A stretch of 64,000 bases of DNA from Saccharospirillum sp. (GCA_022565595.1 JAIUML010000015.1:1-64000), one strand, 5' to 3'. Positions 18,288 to 29,361 are shown, counted from the stretch's first letter. Program-made: numbers and translations. The notes: generated by a model from the sequence alone, not told the origin.

Positions 18288-19013
18288 TTAAAAGTCCCCC
18301 CAACGCTGCTGCAGTATGGCGAGCATGGCCACTGGCGCGGTTTCTGTGCGGAAGATGCGCGGTCCGAGTTGCCAGGCCTGGTAGCCCTGTTGGGTGGCTG
18401 TGGTGATTTCGGCTTCTGTTAAACCGCCTTCTGGCCCGACCAGAAAGCGCACTCGTTGCGGTGCCTGCTCGGGCCAGGCCGGTGCGGTGGCGCTGGTGTG
18501 CAGCACCAGTTTGAATGCATCGCTGTCCTGCTGGAGCCAGTCCAGCAGGGAGGTTGTGGGGTTCAGCAGGGGGACTGTATCGCGCCCGCATTGTTCGCAG
18601 GCGCTGGTGATCACGCCTTGCCAGTGTTGCTGTTTTTTCTCCTGCCGGTCGGCTTTTAAACGCAGGTCGCAGCGTTCGCTGTCGAGCGGTGTGATGGTGC
18701 TGACGCCGAGCTCTGTGGCCTTTTGCAGGGCGTAGTCGAAGCGGTCGCCCTTGGACATGACCAGGCCCAAATGAGTGTGCAGCGGGGATTCCGGCAAAGC
18801 GTCGAGTGCCTCCACGAGGAGGGCGCTGGCCTGCTTTTTGCCGACCTCAGTCAGTTCGGCGCGAAAACGCTGGCCCTGGCCGTTGAACACTTCGAAGGGG
18901 TCGCCTGCACGTTGACGCAGTACCCGAACCAGGTGACCAAAGGCGCTCTCCGGCAGGGGGGTGATCTGGCCGCTGTGTTGCGCTTCAGGCAGGTAGATTC
19001 GGTGGGTGCGCAT
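18288..19013 (-). CDS. rsmE: 16S rRNA m3U1498 methyltransferase RsmE
   Basis: A 241-residue SPOUT methyltransferase that methylates N3 of U1498 in 16S rRNA using SAM. Seen: the N-terminal PUA-like part (LVRVLRQRAGDPFEVFNGQG), ALQKATELGV, CEQCGR, and the knotted SAM site LVGPEGGLTEAEI followed by LGPRIFRTETAPVAML. Length and motifs are standard. It follows the small secreted-protein gene with a gap of two bases, and argC before that, in one minus-strand transcript. Confidence 0.94.
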   Translation of the reverse strand: MRTHRIYLPEAQHSGQITPLPESAFGHLVRVLRQRAGDPFEVFNGQGQRFRAELTEVGKKQASALLVEALDALPESPLHTHLGLVMSKGDRFDYALQKATELGVSTITPLDSERCDLRLKADRQEKKQQHWQGVITSACEQCGRDTVPLLNPTTSLLDWLQQDSDAFKLVLHTSATAPAWPEQAPQRVRFLVGPEGGLTEAEITTATQQGYQAWQLGPRIFRTETAPVAMLAILQQRWGDF

Positions 19014-19015
19014 GC

Positions 19016-19384
19016 TCAGTTCCGGTTCTGGCAGAGGTTCATACGTACCGGTTCAACCAACCCAGTGCGTTGCAATTGCTGGTACACACATTGTCGGTAG
19101 TCACGGCTGTAGCGCAGGGCGTTTTCCTGGTTCTCCTCAAAGTCCTGCGGCCAGCTCTGTAGCAGCTGAGATTGGCAGGCTTCAGCTGCGGTTTGGACGG
19201 CTGTAATGCATTCGGCCTGGGTCAGATCCATGCATTGGTTCAGTGCTGCATCGCTGCACATGACCTGGGGAGCGTTCTGGTTCAGGTACTGCAGAAAGAT
19301 CACGCCGGGTACGCGCGATTGAGCGTCGCTCAGACTCGCGATCAGACTGCCCAGTGCCAATATGGGGATAAAGCGAGCGCGCAT
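19016..19384 (-). CDS. Small exported Cys-rich protein, function unknown
   Basis: A 122-residue protein with an N-terminal signal peptide (MRARFIPILALGSLIASLSDA). The mature part has six cysteines (about 43, 51, 59, 70, 99 and 118), an even number that suggests disulfides in the periplasm. I do not recognise a family. Its ATG overlaps the argC stop (TAATG) and it ends two bases before rsmE, so it is translated with argC and rsmE. Codon use looks like that of its neighbours. Confidence 0.65.
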   Translation of the reverse strand: MRARFIPILALGSLIASLSDAQSRVPGVIFLQYLNQNAPQVMCSDAALNQCMDLTQAECITAVQTAAEACQSQLLQSWPQDFEENQENALRYSRDYRQCVYQQLQRTGLVEPVRMNLCQNRN

Positions 19385-20328
19385 TAAAGCAGGCCTGTCG
19401 CTTCATCGAGGCCCAGGCGCACATTCATGTTTTGAACCGCTGCACCGGAGGCGCCCTTGCCGAGGTTGTCGAGCCTGGCCATAAGGTTGATCAGGCCATT
19501 GTCAGCGGAAAACACGAACAATTCGATGCGGTTGGTGCCGTTGCAAGCGGTGGGTCTCATGAAACCGTCCTCGAGTTGGGAGGTGTCGTTCAGTGGGAAC
19601 AACTGAACGAAGGTCTCGCCGCTGTAGGCCGAGGCCAGGCACTGGTGCAACTGACCGGCGGGGCCGTTCAATAGTCGCTCGTGCAAGGGCACCTGAACGA
19701 TCATGCCCTGTTCGAAATTGGCGACCGTTGGTACGAAGACGGGCGGAAATTCAAAACCGGGGACGGTCTGCATTTCAGGCAAGTGCTTGTGCTTGAGGTC
19801 CAGGTTCTTTGGGCGCGCAGCGATGTCTTCTGCACTGCCAGCGGCCTGCGATTGGTAGTCGGCAATCATCGCCTTGCCGCCACCGCTGTAGCCGGTAATG
19901 GCATTGACGACCAGGGGGTAATTCTTTGGCAACAGACCCTCACGCACCAGAGGTGTCGTGAGCAGTGTCATGCCTGTGGGGTAGCAGCCGGGGTTGGTGA
20001 TGCGGTTGCTGTCACGAATGCGCTGGCGTTGTTCGGGCAGCTCAGGCACCCCGTAAACCCAGTTCGGGTCTACCCGGTGAGCGGATGAGGCGTCAATGAT
20101 GACGGTAGTCGAATTGGTAACCAGGCTGACCGCTTCGCGCGAAGCATCATCCGGCAGGCACAGGAATACGACGTCGGCTTCATTCAAGCATTGTTCGCGC
20201 AGCGCTCGGTCACGACGCTTGTCTTCCGCGATGGTGATCAGTTCAACTTCCGGGTGGTTTTCGAGACGTTGTTGAATCTGTAGGCCAGTGGTGCCGTGCT
20301 GACCATCGATATAGACCTTGTATGACAT
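19384..20328 (-). CDS. argC: N-acetyl-gamma-glutamyl-phosphate reductase
   Basis: A 314-residue ArgC of the shorter type. It reduces N-acetylglutamyl phosphate to the semialdehyde in arginine synthesis using NADPH. The start at 20328 (MSYKVYIDGQHGTTGLQ) matches the family; a longer frame upstream gives an unrelated N-terminus. Seen: HGTTG near the start, catalytic Cys in NPGCYPTGM, and GYSGGGKAMI. It heads a minus-strand group with the small secreted protein and rsmE and is divergent from the PilZ gene. Confidence 0.92.
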   Translation of the reverse strand: MSYKVYIDGQHGTTGLQIQQRLENHPEVELITIAEDKRRDRALREQCLNEADVVFLCLPDDASREAVSLVTNSTTVIIDASSAHRVDPNWVYGVPELPEQRQRIRDSNRITNPGCYPTGMTLLTTPLVREGLLPKNYPLVVNAITGYSGGGKAMIADYQSQAAGSAEDIAARPKNLDLKHKHLPEMQTVPGFEFPPVFVPTVANFEQGMIVQVPLHERLLNGPAGQLHQCLASAYSGETFVQLFPLNDTSQLEDGFMRPTACNGTNRIELFVFSADNGLINLMARLDNLGKGASGAAVQNMNVRLGLDEATGLL

Positions 20329-20480
20329 GCCGTGCTCTTCTGAAAGGAAACTCAGTGCATAGGGTACTACGGCAGGGCCTTCTGGGTAAGCTTTGTAGGT
20401 CATTAACGTGGGGCTCTGGCGCCTGAAACCGAGAAAATAATGGTACACTGCGGCCACGAGAACCAGACGACGAGGGTTGG

Positions 20481-22028
20481 GTGAGTACAGAAGTTGAAGG
20501 CGAGATCGTCACCAGGCGTCCTGACATTGTGCGCATGTTGCGTCATGCCCAGTCCGAAATGGTACCGGTGATACTGGTCTTTCCGCAGTCCCATCGCACC
20601 CTCTCGACCTACATCCTTGAGGTCGACCCGGACCGTCAGTTGCTGATACTCGACGAGCCTGTTCCCAAAACCCTGGCCCGAGTGCTGGAGGCGGATGAGC
20701 CCTGTAACCTGGAAACCCGCTACCAACAGGTGAATGTACGTGCCCGGCTATTGCGCGTCAGGATCGTGACCGGCACCGATGGCGAACGCCGTTATCAATG
20801 TGATTTCCCGACAGAGCTTTATTACCTGCAGCGGCGCAAGAGTTTCCGAGCCCAGGCTCGGCACAGCCTCTATATTGAAGCCAGCATTCAATTGGAAGAG
20901 GGGCGGGCCGTCAGCGCTCTGCGAGACCTTTCCGTAACGGGTTGCCGACTGGCATTCGATGGCGACCAGCGCGCCACTCTTGATGCGCTGAAATCAGCTC
21001 CTTTTGAGCTCGAGTTGAATTTCCCCAATGGTTCCAGCATGTCGCTCATGGCTCAGTTGGCTCGGCTGGCCTTTGATGCTGGCACGCGCAGTACCGATGT
21101 TGGTTGCCAGTTTGAACAACTGACGGTGCAAGTTGAGCAGCAGCTGGCGCAGGTGGTCACCGACCTGCAACGGGACCAGATCAACTTCGCCAAAAACGGC
21201 GGTAAAAAAGAAGAAATACCCGAGCGGTTTCTGTTGCCCAATGGTGACTTGCCGCCTGTGCGCAAACCGGTAACGGTCAAGGCGAATACCAGGCCGGAGA
21301 AAACGACCAGTGATTCTGTACCAACAACGCCGATCGACCTGGAAACGCTTTGGCGTAATGCCCTGGCCGCCGTACGCAAGCAGGAGCTGATCAGCCGGGC
21401 AGAGCCTGGTCCAGAATTGAGCGAAGCCCTGGTTCGTCTCGACCAGGCCTGGCGACAGCAACGGCAGGCATTGATGGTGTTCAGTCGCATTCGGAGCCCG
21501 GACAATTCAACAATAGAGCATCGACTCGCCACCAGCCTGGTCTACGCTGACCATCAGATGCAGACGGGAACAGCCTCAGAAAACTACACCACCTGGCTGA
21601 CCCGGGCCCTGTTGAAGCGAGTGGATGAGCAGGACAAGCCTCTGATGTCTCTGATTCAGACCGTCGACCGCCTTGCCTACAAGGTGGTCGAGCAATGGGT
21701 CTACTATCGGCCCACAGCAGCCCTGGGGGCTTTGCACAAGCAGGGCAGTTTCGACAAATACCTGATTCGCAGACTGGTCGGCACTCAGGGTCTATACCCT
21801 CTGGGCAGTTGCGTGCGGTTGAGCGATGACCATGCAGGGATGGTGTTGCGGCAGGATGACAGTAACAAGCCAGTCTGGGTGCGTCTGCTTTACAAGGTGA
21901 GTGATGAGACCTCACTGCCGCCCAGGGATGTGAAACTCAATGCAGACAAGATTCAGGCCGAGGGTGCGGCAGACCCAATAAAACTGGATCTGCCGGTAGA
22001 GCTACTGCGGCCACCATTGCGAGATTAG
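20481..22028 (+). CDS. PilZ-domain protein with HD-GYP-like tail
   Basis: A 515-residue cytoplasmic protein starting at GTG 20481 (CGAGGG upstream). Residues 1-110 look like a YcgR-type N-terminal domain. The PilZ domain follows, with the c-di-GMP motifs RRKSFR (118-123) and DLSVTG (149-154) in intact form. The remainder has no full HD or GYP signature that I can see, but residues about 437-470 (LYPLGSCVRLSDDHAGMV, then VWVRLLYKV) resemble the tail after HD-GYP phosphodiesterase domains. It may be a degenerate phosphodiesterase fused to PilZ, acting as a c-di-GMP effector. It overlaps the convergent metF gene by four bases. Confidence 0.75.
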   Translation: MSTEVEGEIVTRRPDIVRMLRHAQSEMVPVILVFPQSHRTLSTYILEVDPDRQLLILDEPVPKTLARVLEADEPCNLETRYQQVNVRARLLRVRIVTGTDGERRYQCDFPTELYYLQRRKSFRAQARHSLYIEASIQLEEGRAVSALRDLSVTGCRLAFDGDQRATLDALKSAPFELELNFPNGSSMSLMAQLARLAFDAGTRSTDVGCQFEQLTVQVEQQLAQVVTDLQRDQINFAKNGGKKEEIPERFLLPNGDLPPVRKPVTVKANTRPEKTTSDSVPTTPIDLETLWRNALAAVRKQELISRAEPGPELSEALVRLDQAWRQQRQALMVFSRIRSPDNSTIEHRLATSLVYADHQMQTGTASENYTTWLTRALLKRVDEQDKPLMSLIQTVDRLAYKVVEQWVYYRPTAALGALHKQGSFDKYLIRRLVGTQGLYPLGSCVRLSDDHAGMVLRQDDSNKPVWVRLLYKVSDETSLPPRDVKLNADKIQAEGAADPIKLDLPVELLRPPLRD

Positions 22029-22858
22029 GAAAGTTCTTCCAGAATCGCCAGACTCGCCTCGGAGCGGTTCATGGTATAGAAGTGCAGGGCGGGTGCGCCG
22101 GCTTCGAGCAGTTCCTGACAGAGCGTGCTCACCACTTCCAGGCCAATGGCCTTGATGCGGACGGTATTGTCGCTGCAGGCTTCGAGTTGCTTGCGCAGCC
22201 AGCGCGGAATATCGGCACCACAGGCGTCTGAGAAGCGCACCAGGTTGGAGACGTTAGTGATCGGCATGATGCCGGGCACAATGGGAATCTCACAGCCGCG
22301 TTTGCGCACTTCCAGCATAAAATGCTTGTAGGCATCGACCGTATAAAAATACTGGGTAATGGCTCTGTTGGCACCGGCGTTGGCTTTGGTGACGAAGTTA
22401 TCAACGTCTTTGTCAAAGTTGGGTGCCTGGGGGTGCATTTCCGGGTAAGCGGCCACTTCCAGTTCAAACTGGTCGCCATAGTGGCTGCGAATAAAGCTCA
22501 CCAGGTCTGAGGCGTAACGGAAGTCACCTCCGGTGTGACCCATGCCGGAAGGCAGGTCGCCGCGCAGGGCAACAATGCGGCCAATGCCGGCGTCTTTATA
22601 ACGATCCAGCAGTTCCACTACGGTTTCTTTGGTAGAACCAATACAGGACAGGTGCGGTGCCGTAGGCACGCCACGCTGGTTCAGTTCAATCACGGTGTTG
22701 ATGGTGCGCTCCTGAGTGGAGCCACCGGCACCGTAAGTAACGGAGAAAAATTCGGGCTCAGCTTGCTTGAGTTCGTCATACACCTTGAGCAAGGTCTGAT
22801 GACCCTGGTCGGTTTTGGGCGGAAAAAACTCAAAGCTGACAGGTACTGGCGTTTTCAT
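22025..22858 (-). CDS. metF: 5,10-methylenetetrahydrofolate reductase
   Basis: A 277-residue FAD-dependent TIM-barrel reductase that makes 5-methyltetrahydrofolate for methionine synthesis. Seen: VSFEFFPPKT at the start, VTYGAGGSTQERT, ALRGDLP, AAYPEMHP, ITQYFYT and PGIMPI, all standard. It lies downstream of metK and ahcY on the same strand, separated by a 446-bp gap that holds two palindromic elements, and is a probable member of the same regulon. Confidence 0.95.
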   Translation of the reverse strand: MKTPVPVSFEFFPPKTDQGHQTLLKVYDELKQAEPEFFSVTYGAGGSTQERTINTVIELNQRGVPTAPHLSCIGSTKETVVELLDRYKDAGIGRIVALRGDLPSGMGHTGGDFRYASDLVSFIRSHYGDQFELEVAAYPEMHPQAPNFDKDVDNFVTKANAGANRAITQYFYTVDAYKHFMLEVRKRGCEIPIVPGIMPITNVSNLVRFSDACGADIPRWLRKQLEACSDNTVRIKAIGLEVVSTLCQELLEAGAPALHFYTMNRSEASLAILEELS

Positions 22859-22932
22859 TGTTAGTTTCGACTCTGGTTCTTTTATCGACAGTGGTCTGCA
22901 ATTTGTTGGGCATGCTTATTCGGCGGTGGCCC

Positions 22933-23047
22933 GCGGTGGCTACCCGGTATGCCTATCCGGGGGACGCCGTAAATACATCCCTGTAGGCTCGACTGCGGCC
23001 TTCCTGGCCGCAGACGCCCCCGGATAGGCATACCGGGCATCCACCGC
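22933..23047 (+). repeat. Structured palindromic element, copy B
   Basis: Arms 22933-22963 and 23017-23047 pair over 31 bases with two mismatches (GCGGTGG...TATCCGGGGG). The core between them contains CGCCGTAAATACATCCCTGT and an inner hairpin CTGCGGCC-TTCCT-GGCCGCAG. The core matches those of copies C, D and E, while the arms are unrelated to theirs. It lies between ahcY and metF and forms an inverted pair with copy C, 104 bases away. Confidence 0.85.
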
Positions 23048-23151
23048 TTGTTGTTCGATTGGTTCTACATCAATGAGAAGCTTGAGTGGTTTGCTCACGC
23101 ATTCGTTTTGACGGTCGGTTCATTTCCTCAATGTTGTCGAGAAGTCGGCCT

Positions 23152-23267
23152 GGCGTCGGGGGTCAGGGTGCCCTGCTCGGGGACGTCTGCGGCCTGGACG
23201 GCCGCAGCCGAGCCCCCATGGAGGGGTTCACGGCGACCCCGAACAGGGCACCCTGATCACCGGCGCC
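23152..23267 (-). repeat. Structured palindromic element, copy C
   Basis: Arms 23152-23182 and 23237-23267 pair over 31 bases with about four mismatches (TCAGGGTGCCCTG...). The core carries CTGCGGCC-GTCCA-GGCCGCAG (read on the minus strand) and CCCCTCCATGGGGG. Core orientation is opposite to copy B. With copy B it fills the ahcY-metF gap; apart from these two elements I see nothing there. Confidence 0.85.
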
Positions 23268-23304
23268 CTTCGAGAACCAGACCCAGCAAAGACATACGAA
23301 TGGA

Positions 23305-24705
23305 TCAGTACTTGTAGTCGTTCGGCTTGAATGGGCCTTCGACTGGTACACGAATGTACTTGGCCTGGGTTTCGGTGAGGCGGGTGATGACGCCACCGAA
23401 GCCGCGCACCATCTCTGCAGCGACTTCTTCGTCGAGCTTCTTGGGCAAAATTTTGACGTAGATGTTCTGGGCTTTTTCGTCGGCCGGCAGGTCTGCGAAT
23501 TTTTGCTCGAACAGGTACATCTGGGCCAGCACCTGGTTGGCGAAGGAGCCATCCATGATGCGGCTCGGGTGGCCGGTGGCGTTGCCCAGGTTGACCAGGC
23601 GGCCTTCGGCCAGCAGGATCAGATAATCGTCGGCGTCGTCGCTGCGGTAAATCTGGTGTACCTGGGGTTTGATTTCGTCCCAGCGCCAGTTCTTGCGCAT
23701 GAAGGCGGTGTCGATTTCGTTGTCGAAGTGACCGATGTTGCACACCACGGCACCGTTTTTCAGCGCTGCCAGCATGTGGGCGTCGCAGACGTTGGTGTTG
23801 CCGGTGGTGGTGACGATCAAGTCAGTGGTGCCCAACAGGTTGGTATCGACTGACTGGGCGGTGCCATCGTTGATGCCGTTTTTGTAAGGCGAGACGACTT
23901 CGAAGCCGTCCATGCAGGCCTGCATGGCGCAGATCGGGTCGATTTCGGTGATCTTGACGATCATGCCTTCCTGACGCAGTGAGGCAGCAGAGCCTTTGCC
24001 GACGTCGCCGTAACCGATGACCAGGGCTTTCTTGCCGGCCAGCAGGTGGTCGGTGGCGCGTTTGATGGCGTCGTTCAGTGAGTGACGGCAACCGTACTTG
24101 TTGTCGTTTTTCGACTTGGTGACGGCATCGTTGACGTTGATGGCTGGCACCTTCAGTGAGCCTGCTTCCATCATTTCCAGCAGGCGGTGTACGCCGGTGG
24201 TGGTTTCTTCCGAGATGCCGTGGATGTCGTTCAGCAACTGTGGGTATTTGCCGTGTACCATCTCGGTCAGGTCGCCGCCGTCGTCGAGAATCATGTTGGC
24301 GTTCCAGACGTCCTTGCCGTCCTTCTCGGCCAGGATGGTCTGCTCGATGCACCACAGGAATTCTTCTTCGGTTTCACCTTTCCAGGCAAAGACCGGGATG
24401 CCGGCAGCAGCGATGGCGGCAGCGGCGTGGTCCTGGGTGGAGAAGATGTTGCACGATGACCAGCGCACCTCGGCGCCGAGCTCGACCAGGGTCTCGATCA
24501 GCACGGCGGTCTGGATGGTCATGTGAATGCAGCCCATGATGCGCGCGCCTTGCAGCGGTTGCTCGGCCTTGTATTTGTTGCGCAGTGCCATCAGAGCGGG
24601 CATTTCACGCTCGGCAATGGCAATTTCCTTGCGGCCGTATTCGGCCAGGCTGATGTCAGCCACTTGGTAATCGGTAAACTGGTTCAGATCGACTGCGGTG
24701 GTCAT
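23305..24705 (-). CDS. ahcY: Adenosylhomocysteinase
   Basis: A 466-residue SAH hydrolase, cleaving S-adenosylhomocysteine to adenosine and homocysteine and so relieving product inhibition of methyltransferases. The start at 24705 has CAGGAG eight bases upstream. Seen: [27 protein letters not shown], the NAD site [31 protein letters not shown], and the terminal PFKPNDYKY. It lies 70 bases after metK in the SAM-cycle operon. Confidence 0.97.
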   Translation of the reverse strand: MTTAVDLNQFTDYQVADISLAEYGRKEIAIAEREMPALMALRNKYKAEQPLQGARIMGCIHMTIQTAVLIETLVELGAEVRWSSCNIFSTQDHAAAAIAAAGIPVFAWKGETEEEFLWCIEQTILAEKDGKDVWNANMILDDGGDLTEMVHGKYPQLLNDIHGISEETTTGVHRLLEMMEAGSLKVPAINVNDAVTKSKNDNKYGCRHSLNDAIKRATDHLLAGKKALVIGYGDVGKGSAASLRQEGMIVKITEIDPICAMQACMDGFEVVSPYKNGINDGTAQSVDTNLLGTTDLIVTTTGNTNVCDAHMLAALKNGAVVCNIGHFDNEIDTAFMRKNWRWDEIKPQVHQIYRSDDADDYLILLAEGRLVNLGNATGHPSRIMDGSFANQVLAQMYLFEQKFADLPADEKAQNIYVKILPKKLDEEVAAEMVRGFGGVITRLTETQAKYIRVPVEGPFKPNDYKY

Positions 24706-24775
24706 GGTGTTCTCCTGGTGGACGTTGGTCAGAACGGGCACGCCTGGTGAGGTGCCGGTTCCAAAAATCGATGCC

Positions 24776-25927
<1,152 letters not shown>

Positions 25928-25957
25928 GGGCAGAAGGTCCTCAAATAAGCGGGGTGG

Positions 25958-26944
25958 TTAAACAGCCACAGCGGCCGGAGCCGATGGGCGGTGTTCAGAA
26001 ATCAATGTTTGGGGCGCTTTGCGGTAAAGCTGGGTTTGCACCTGAAAACCATTGCGCAGTGCCAGGAAGCGCCCCTGTTCGTGTTCCAGGCCAGCAACAC
26101 TTGCCCAGCCGTGCAGTTCATCGGGCTCAAAACCCAGCCATTGGTCGCCGCATTCACTGTGCGCCCACTCCTGGTCGTGGCGACACAGATCAGTGACCAC
26201 CAGCAAACCGTTGTCACTCAGCAAGGCCGCGCACTGCTCAAGCTCTTGTTGCGGTGAGGGCACATGGTGCAACACCATGGTGTACACCACGACGTCAAAT
26301 CGTTCGGCCTCGCGTGCCAGTTCGGCGGTGTTGCCTTCGCGCAGCGTGATACCGGTTTTACCCTCTATACGTTGGCGCGCCTGCTCGAGCATGGCTGTCG
26401 AGATATCCAGGCCCACGACCTGGGAAAAGCGTTCGCTCAGGGCGGACAAGAATTCGCCCTTGCCGGGGCCAACTTCCAGTGCACGCTGGTGGTGCGGCTG
26501 GCGCAGGCTGTCAAGCAGGGTCAATGTCTCTGGCCCGTACTGATGAAACAGGGCGATGCGTTCCTGTTGAACTTCAAACTCATCCGCATGGTTGGCGAAA
26601 AACGCCTGAGCTGCCTGCAAGCGGGCAGCACGGATATTGGCCAGTTTTCGCTGCAGCGGCTCGGGCAGATCGTGTTGGTCGAGCGAGCGGAAGACCTGCT
26701 GTTGAATGCCCAATTCATCGCCCAATGAACGCCGGTAATAGATGCTGTTGCCTTCGCGGCGACTTTCGACCCAGCCTGCCTTGCTCAAAATCTTCAAATG
26801 GTGGCTCATGCCGGATTGCCGTACTTCGAGCAGATCGCTCAGTTCAAGCACGCCAAAAGCCCCCTGACCCAGTACCTGCAATACGGTCAGGCGGATCGGG
26901 TCGCCGATGGCTTTAAAAAAAGTAGGCATAAGGTCTAATTTCAT
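25958..26944 (-). CDS. sahR: ArsR-family repressor fused to a SAM-dependent methyltransferase domain (SahR-like)
   Basis: A 328-residue two-domain protein. Residues 1-90 form an ArsR winged helix (FFKAIGDPIRLTVLQVL, then SDLLEVRQSGMSHHLKILSK); from about residue 140 there is a class I methyltransferase fold with motif I LEVGPGKGEF and VVYTMVLHHVPSPQQELEQ. It is the first gene of the metK-ahcY operon. SahR, an ArsR-type regulator of the SAM cycle, is known from Proteobacteria, and the methyltransferase-like domain could sense SAH or SAM. The start at ATG 26944 lacks a strong ribosome site; a TTG at 26980 is possible but would overlap the operator. The symbol rests on context and architecture. 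Confidence 0.78.
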   Translation of the reverse strand: MKLDLMPTFFKAIGDPIRLTVLQVLGQGAFGVLELSDLLEVRQSGMSHHLKILSKAGWVESRREGNSIYYRRSLGDELGIQQQVFRSLDQHDLPEPLQRKLANIRAARLQAAQAFFANHADEFEVQQERIALFHQYGPETLTLLDSLRQPHHQRALEVGPGKGEFLSALSERFSQVVGLDISTAMLEQARQRIEGKTGITLREGNTAELAREAERFDVVVYTMVLHHVPSPQQELEQCAALLSDNGLLVVTDLCRHDQEWAHSECGDQWLGFEPDELHGWASVAGLEHEQGRFLALRNGFQVQTQLYRKAPQTLISEHRPSAPAAVAV

Positions 26945-26981
26945 GGCGGCAAGACTAGCAGTGGTTACGCAGCCTGACAAT

Positions 26982-27009
26982 ATCTATATCAAAATATTTT
27001 GATATAGAT
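26982..27009. promoter_or_regulatory. Perfect 28-bp palindrome, probable SAM-cycle operator
   Basis: ATCTATATCAAAAT is followed immediately by its exact inverse ATTTTGATATAGAT. It lies 37 bases upstream of the regulator start, between the SAM-cycle operon and the divergent transketolase gene. ArsR dimers bind such AT-rich palindromes, so autoregulation by the SahR-like protein is the natural reading. Confidence 0.8.
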
Positions 27010-27186
27010 TGGAGGGTGATGCTGAGAAGGGGCTTTTTTGATCTTTTTTTGGCCCAAAGTCGCTTTCACTTTGCCCCGGTCGGCTATTTTTGGGACAATC
27101 GGCGCCCTCTGAGCGGGTGGCTAGTGCAGTGCAGCCCGATCAGCCGCCGATACCGCCAGCTAACACCAAGATTCGAGGATTCTTCG

Positions 27187-29178
27187 ATGCCGTCACGCAG
27201 TGATCTCGCCAACGCGATCCGCGCTTTGAGTATGGATGCCGTGCAGCAAGCCAAATCCGGTCATCCCGGTATGCCCATGGGCATGGCAGACATCGCCCAG
27301 GTACTCTGGTGCGATTACCTGAAGCACAACCCCACCAATCCCCAGTGGTGGGACCGCGACCGTTTCATTCTGTCCAACGGTCATGGCTCCATGCTGCAGT
27401 ATTCACTGCTGCACTTGTCGGGTTACGACCTTGGCATTGACGACCTCAAGCAGTTCCGTCAGTTGCACTCCAGAACCCCGGGCCACCCGGAATATGGTTA
27501 CACCGCCGGTATTGAAACCACCACCGGCCCTCTTGGTCAGGGCCTGGCCAATGCCGTTGGCTTTGCGCTGGCCGAAAAAACTCTGGCGGCGCAGTTCAAC
27601 CGCAAGGGGCACAGCATTGTCGATCACTACACCTATGTGTTCCTGGGCGATGGCTGCCTGATGGAAGGTGTATCACACGAGGTTTCCTCACTGGCCGGCA
27701 CCCAGGGCCTTGGCAAGTTGATTGCCTTTTATGATGACAACGGCATTTCCATTGATGGGGAAGTTGAAGGCTGGTTTACCGACGACACCGTCAAGCGCTT
27801 CGAGTCCTACGGCTGGCAGGTGATCCCTCGTGTCGATGGCCATGACCCGGAAGAAATTCTGCAAGCGATCGAAACGGCACGGGAAAATACCGATCAGCCA
27901 ACACTGATTTGCTGCCGCACCATTATTGGCTTCGGTTCGCCCAACAAGGGCGGCAAGGAAGACAGTCATGGCGCGCCTCTGGGCGACGAAGAAATTGCCC
28001 TGACTCGTGAAAAACTGGGCTGGAAACATCCGGCGTTCGAAATCCCGCAGGACATCTACGACCGTTGGGACGCCCGCGGTAAAGGCCGCAAGGCCGAGAA
28101 CGAGTGGAATGACCGCTTTGCCGCCTACAAGGCCGCACACCCTGAGTTGGCATCCGAGCTTGAGCGCCGCATGAGCGGTGAGTTGCCCGCCAACTTTGAG
28201 CAGGTCGCCAACGACTTCATCCGTCAGGTGAACGAAAAAGCCGAAACCATCGCCAGCCGCAAGGCTTCACAGAATGCCATTGAAGCGTTGGCACCCAGCC
28301 TGCCTGAACTGTTCGGTGGATCGGCGGATCTGGCCGGCTCCAACCTGACCCTGTGGAGCGGTGCGCGTGGCGTCAGCCCGGCCGAGCCCGATGGCAACTA
28401 CTGCTTCTACGGTGTGCGTGAATTCGGCATGACCGCCATCATGAATGGCATGCAGTTGCACGGCGGCTTCCGCCCTTACGGCGCTACCTTCCTGATCTTC
28501 ATGGAATACGCGCGCAATGCGGTGCGCATGTCGGCATTGATGAAGCAGCCGGTGATTCATGTCTACACCCATGACTCGATCGGCCTGGGTGAAGACGGCC
28601 CGACGCACCAACCCATCGAGCAATTGGCCTCCCTGCGCCTGACTCCGAACCTGGACACCTGGCGCCCGGCCGATGCCGTCGAGAGCGCCGTGGCCTGGAA
28701 ATCGGCCATTGCCAGCACCGACAGACCCACAGCATTGGTGTTTTCACGCCAGGGCTTGCCGCATCAGGTTCGCTCCGAACAGCAACTGGCCGATATCGAA
28801 CGTGGTGGCTATGTATTGAAAGACAGCGACAACCCGGCAGCCGTGCTGATCGCCACTGGCTCCGAGGTGGGTCTGGCCATGACCGCCGCCGAGCAGTTGG
28901 CGGGCAAGGGCGTTGCCGTGCGTGTTGTCTCCATGCCCTGCACCGAGCGTTTTGATGCTCAGGACGCCAGCTATCGCGATGCTGTTTTGCCTCGTGGAGT
29001 GAAGCGCTTCGCCGTAGAAGCCGGCATGCGGGACTTCTGGTACAAGTATGTTGGCCTCGACGGCGACATTCTGGGCATGAGCAGCTTTGGTGAGTCGGCG
29101 CCAGCCGGTGACCTCTACCAGCACTTCGGCATCACCGCCGATGCCCTGGTTGAGATGGTGCAAACCAACCTCGGTTAG
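27187..29178 (+). CDS. tkt: Transketolase
   Basis: A 663-residue thiamine-diphosphate enzyme transferring two-carbon units in the pentose phosphate and Calvin-type pathways. The start at 27187 ([14 protein letters not shown]) has GAGG upstream and matches the family; an open frame reaches 27016. Seen: [34 protein letters not shown], the TPP motif [14 protein letters not shown], and [20 protein letters not shown]. Complete and of standard length. It is divergent from the SAM-cycle operon. Confidence 0.97.
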   Translation: MPSRSDLANAIRALSMDAVQQAKSGHPGMPMGMADIAQVLWCDYLKHNPTNPQWWDRDRFILSNGHGSMLQYSLLHLSGYDLGIDDLKQFRQLHSRTPGHPEYGYTAGIETTTGPLGQGLANAVGFALAEKTLAAQFNRKGHSIVDHYTYVFLGDGCLMEGVSHEVSSLAGTQGLGKLIAFYDDNGISIDGEVEGWFTDDTVKRFESYGWQVIPRVDGHDPEEILQAIETARENTDQPTLICCRTIIGFGSPNKGGKEDSHGAPLGDEEIALTREKLGWKHPAFEIPQDIYDRWDARGKGRKAENEWNDRFAAYKAAHPELASELERRMSGELPANFEQVANDFIRQVNEKAETIASRKASQNAIEALAPSLPELFGGSADLAGSNLTLWSGARGVSPAEPDGNYCFYGVREFGMTAIMNGMQLHGGFRPYGATFLIFMEYARNAVRMSALMKQPVIHVYTHDSIGLGEDGPTHQPIEQLASLRLTPNLDTWRPADAVESAVAWKSAIASTDRPTALVFSRQGLPHQVRSEQQLADIERGGYVLKDSDNPAAVLIATGSEVGLAMTAAEQLAGKGVAVRVVSMPCTERFDAQDASYRDAVLPRGVKRFAVEAGMRDFWYKYVGLDGDILGMSSFGESAPAGDLYQHFGITADALVEMVQTNLG

Positions 29179-29190
29179 GCCCATGAATGG

Positions 29191-29235
29191 TGCGTTGAGT
29201 CGGATTCTGATCTGGCTCAACGCATCCGTTGTTTT
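29191..29235 (+). terminator. Terminator after transketolase
   Basis: TGCGTTGAG (29191-29199) pairs with CTCAACGCA (29215-29223), followed by TCCGTTGTTTTT. A nine-bp stem with a nearby T-rich run just after tkt. Confidence 0.65.
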
Positions 29236-29361
29236 TCCTCGAAAGCCGCCCCTTTCCCTTCTATAATCCCACCCTTATAACCATCCGGTCAGAAAATGGC
29301 TGGTGGCTCTTTGCTTACAACCAGGCACCTGATCAGGGTAAATTGCCCCGAATTCTTGAGC

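Noticed and set aside
22933-23267. Pairs of palindromes considered as a CRISPR array or integron attC sites
   Set aside because: There are only two units per locus, the conserved part is the centre and the arms vary, and no cas or integrase gene is nearby.
24706-24775. SAH riboswitch upstream of ahcY
   Set aside because: Only 70 bases separate metK and ahcY, and I see no fitting fold; the ArsR-type regulator explains control better.
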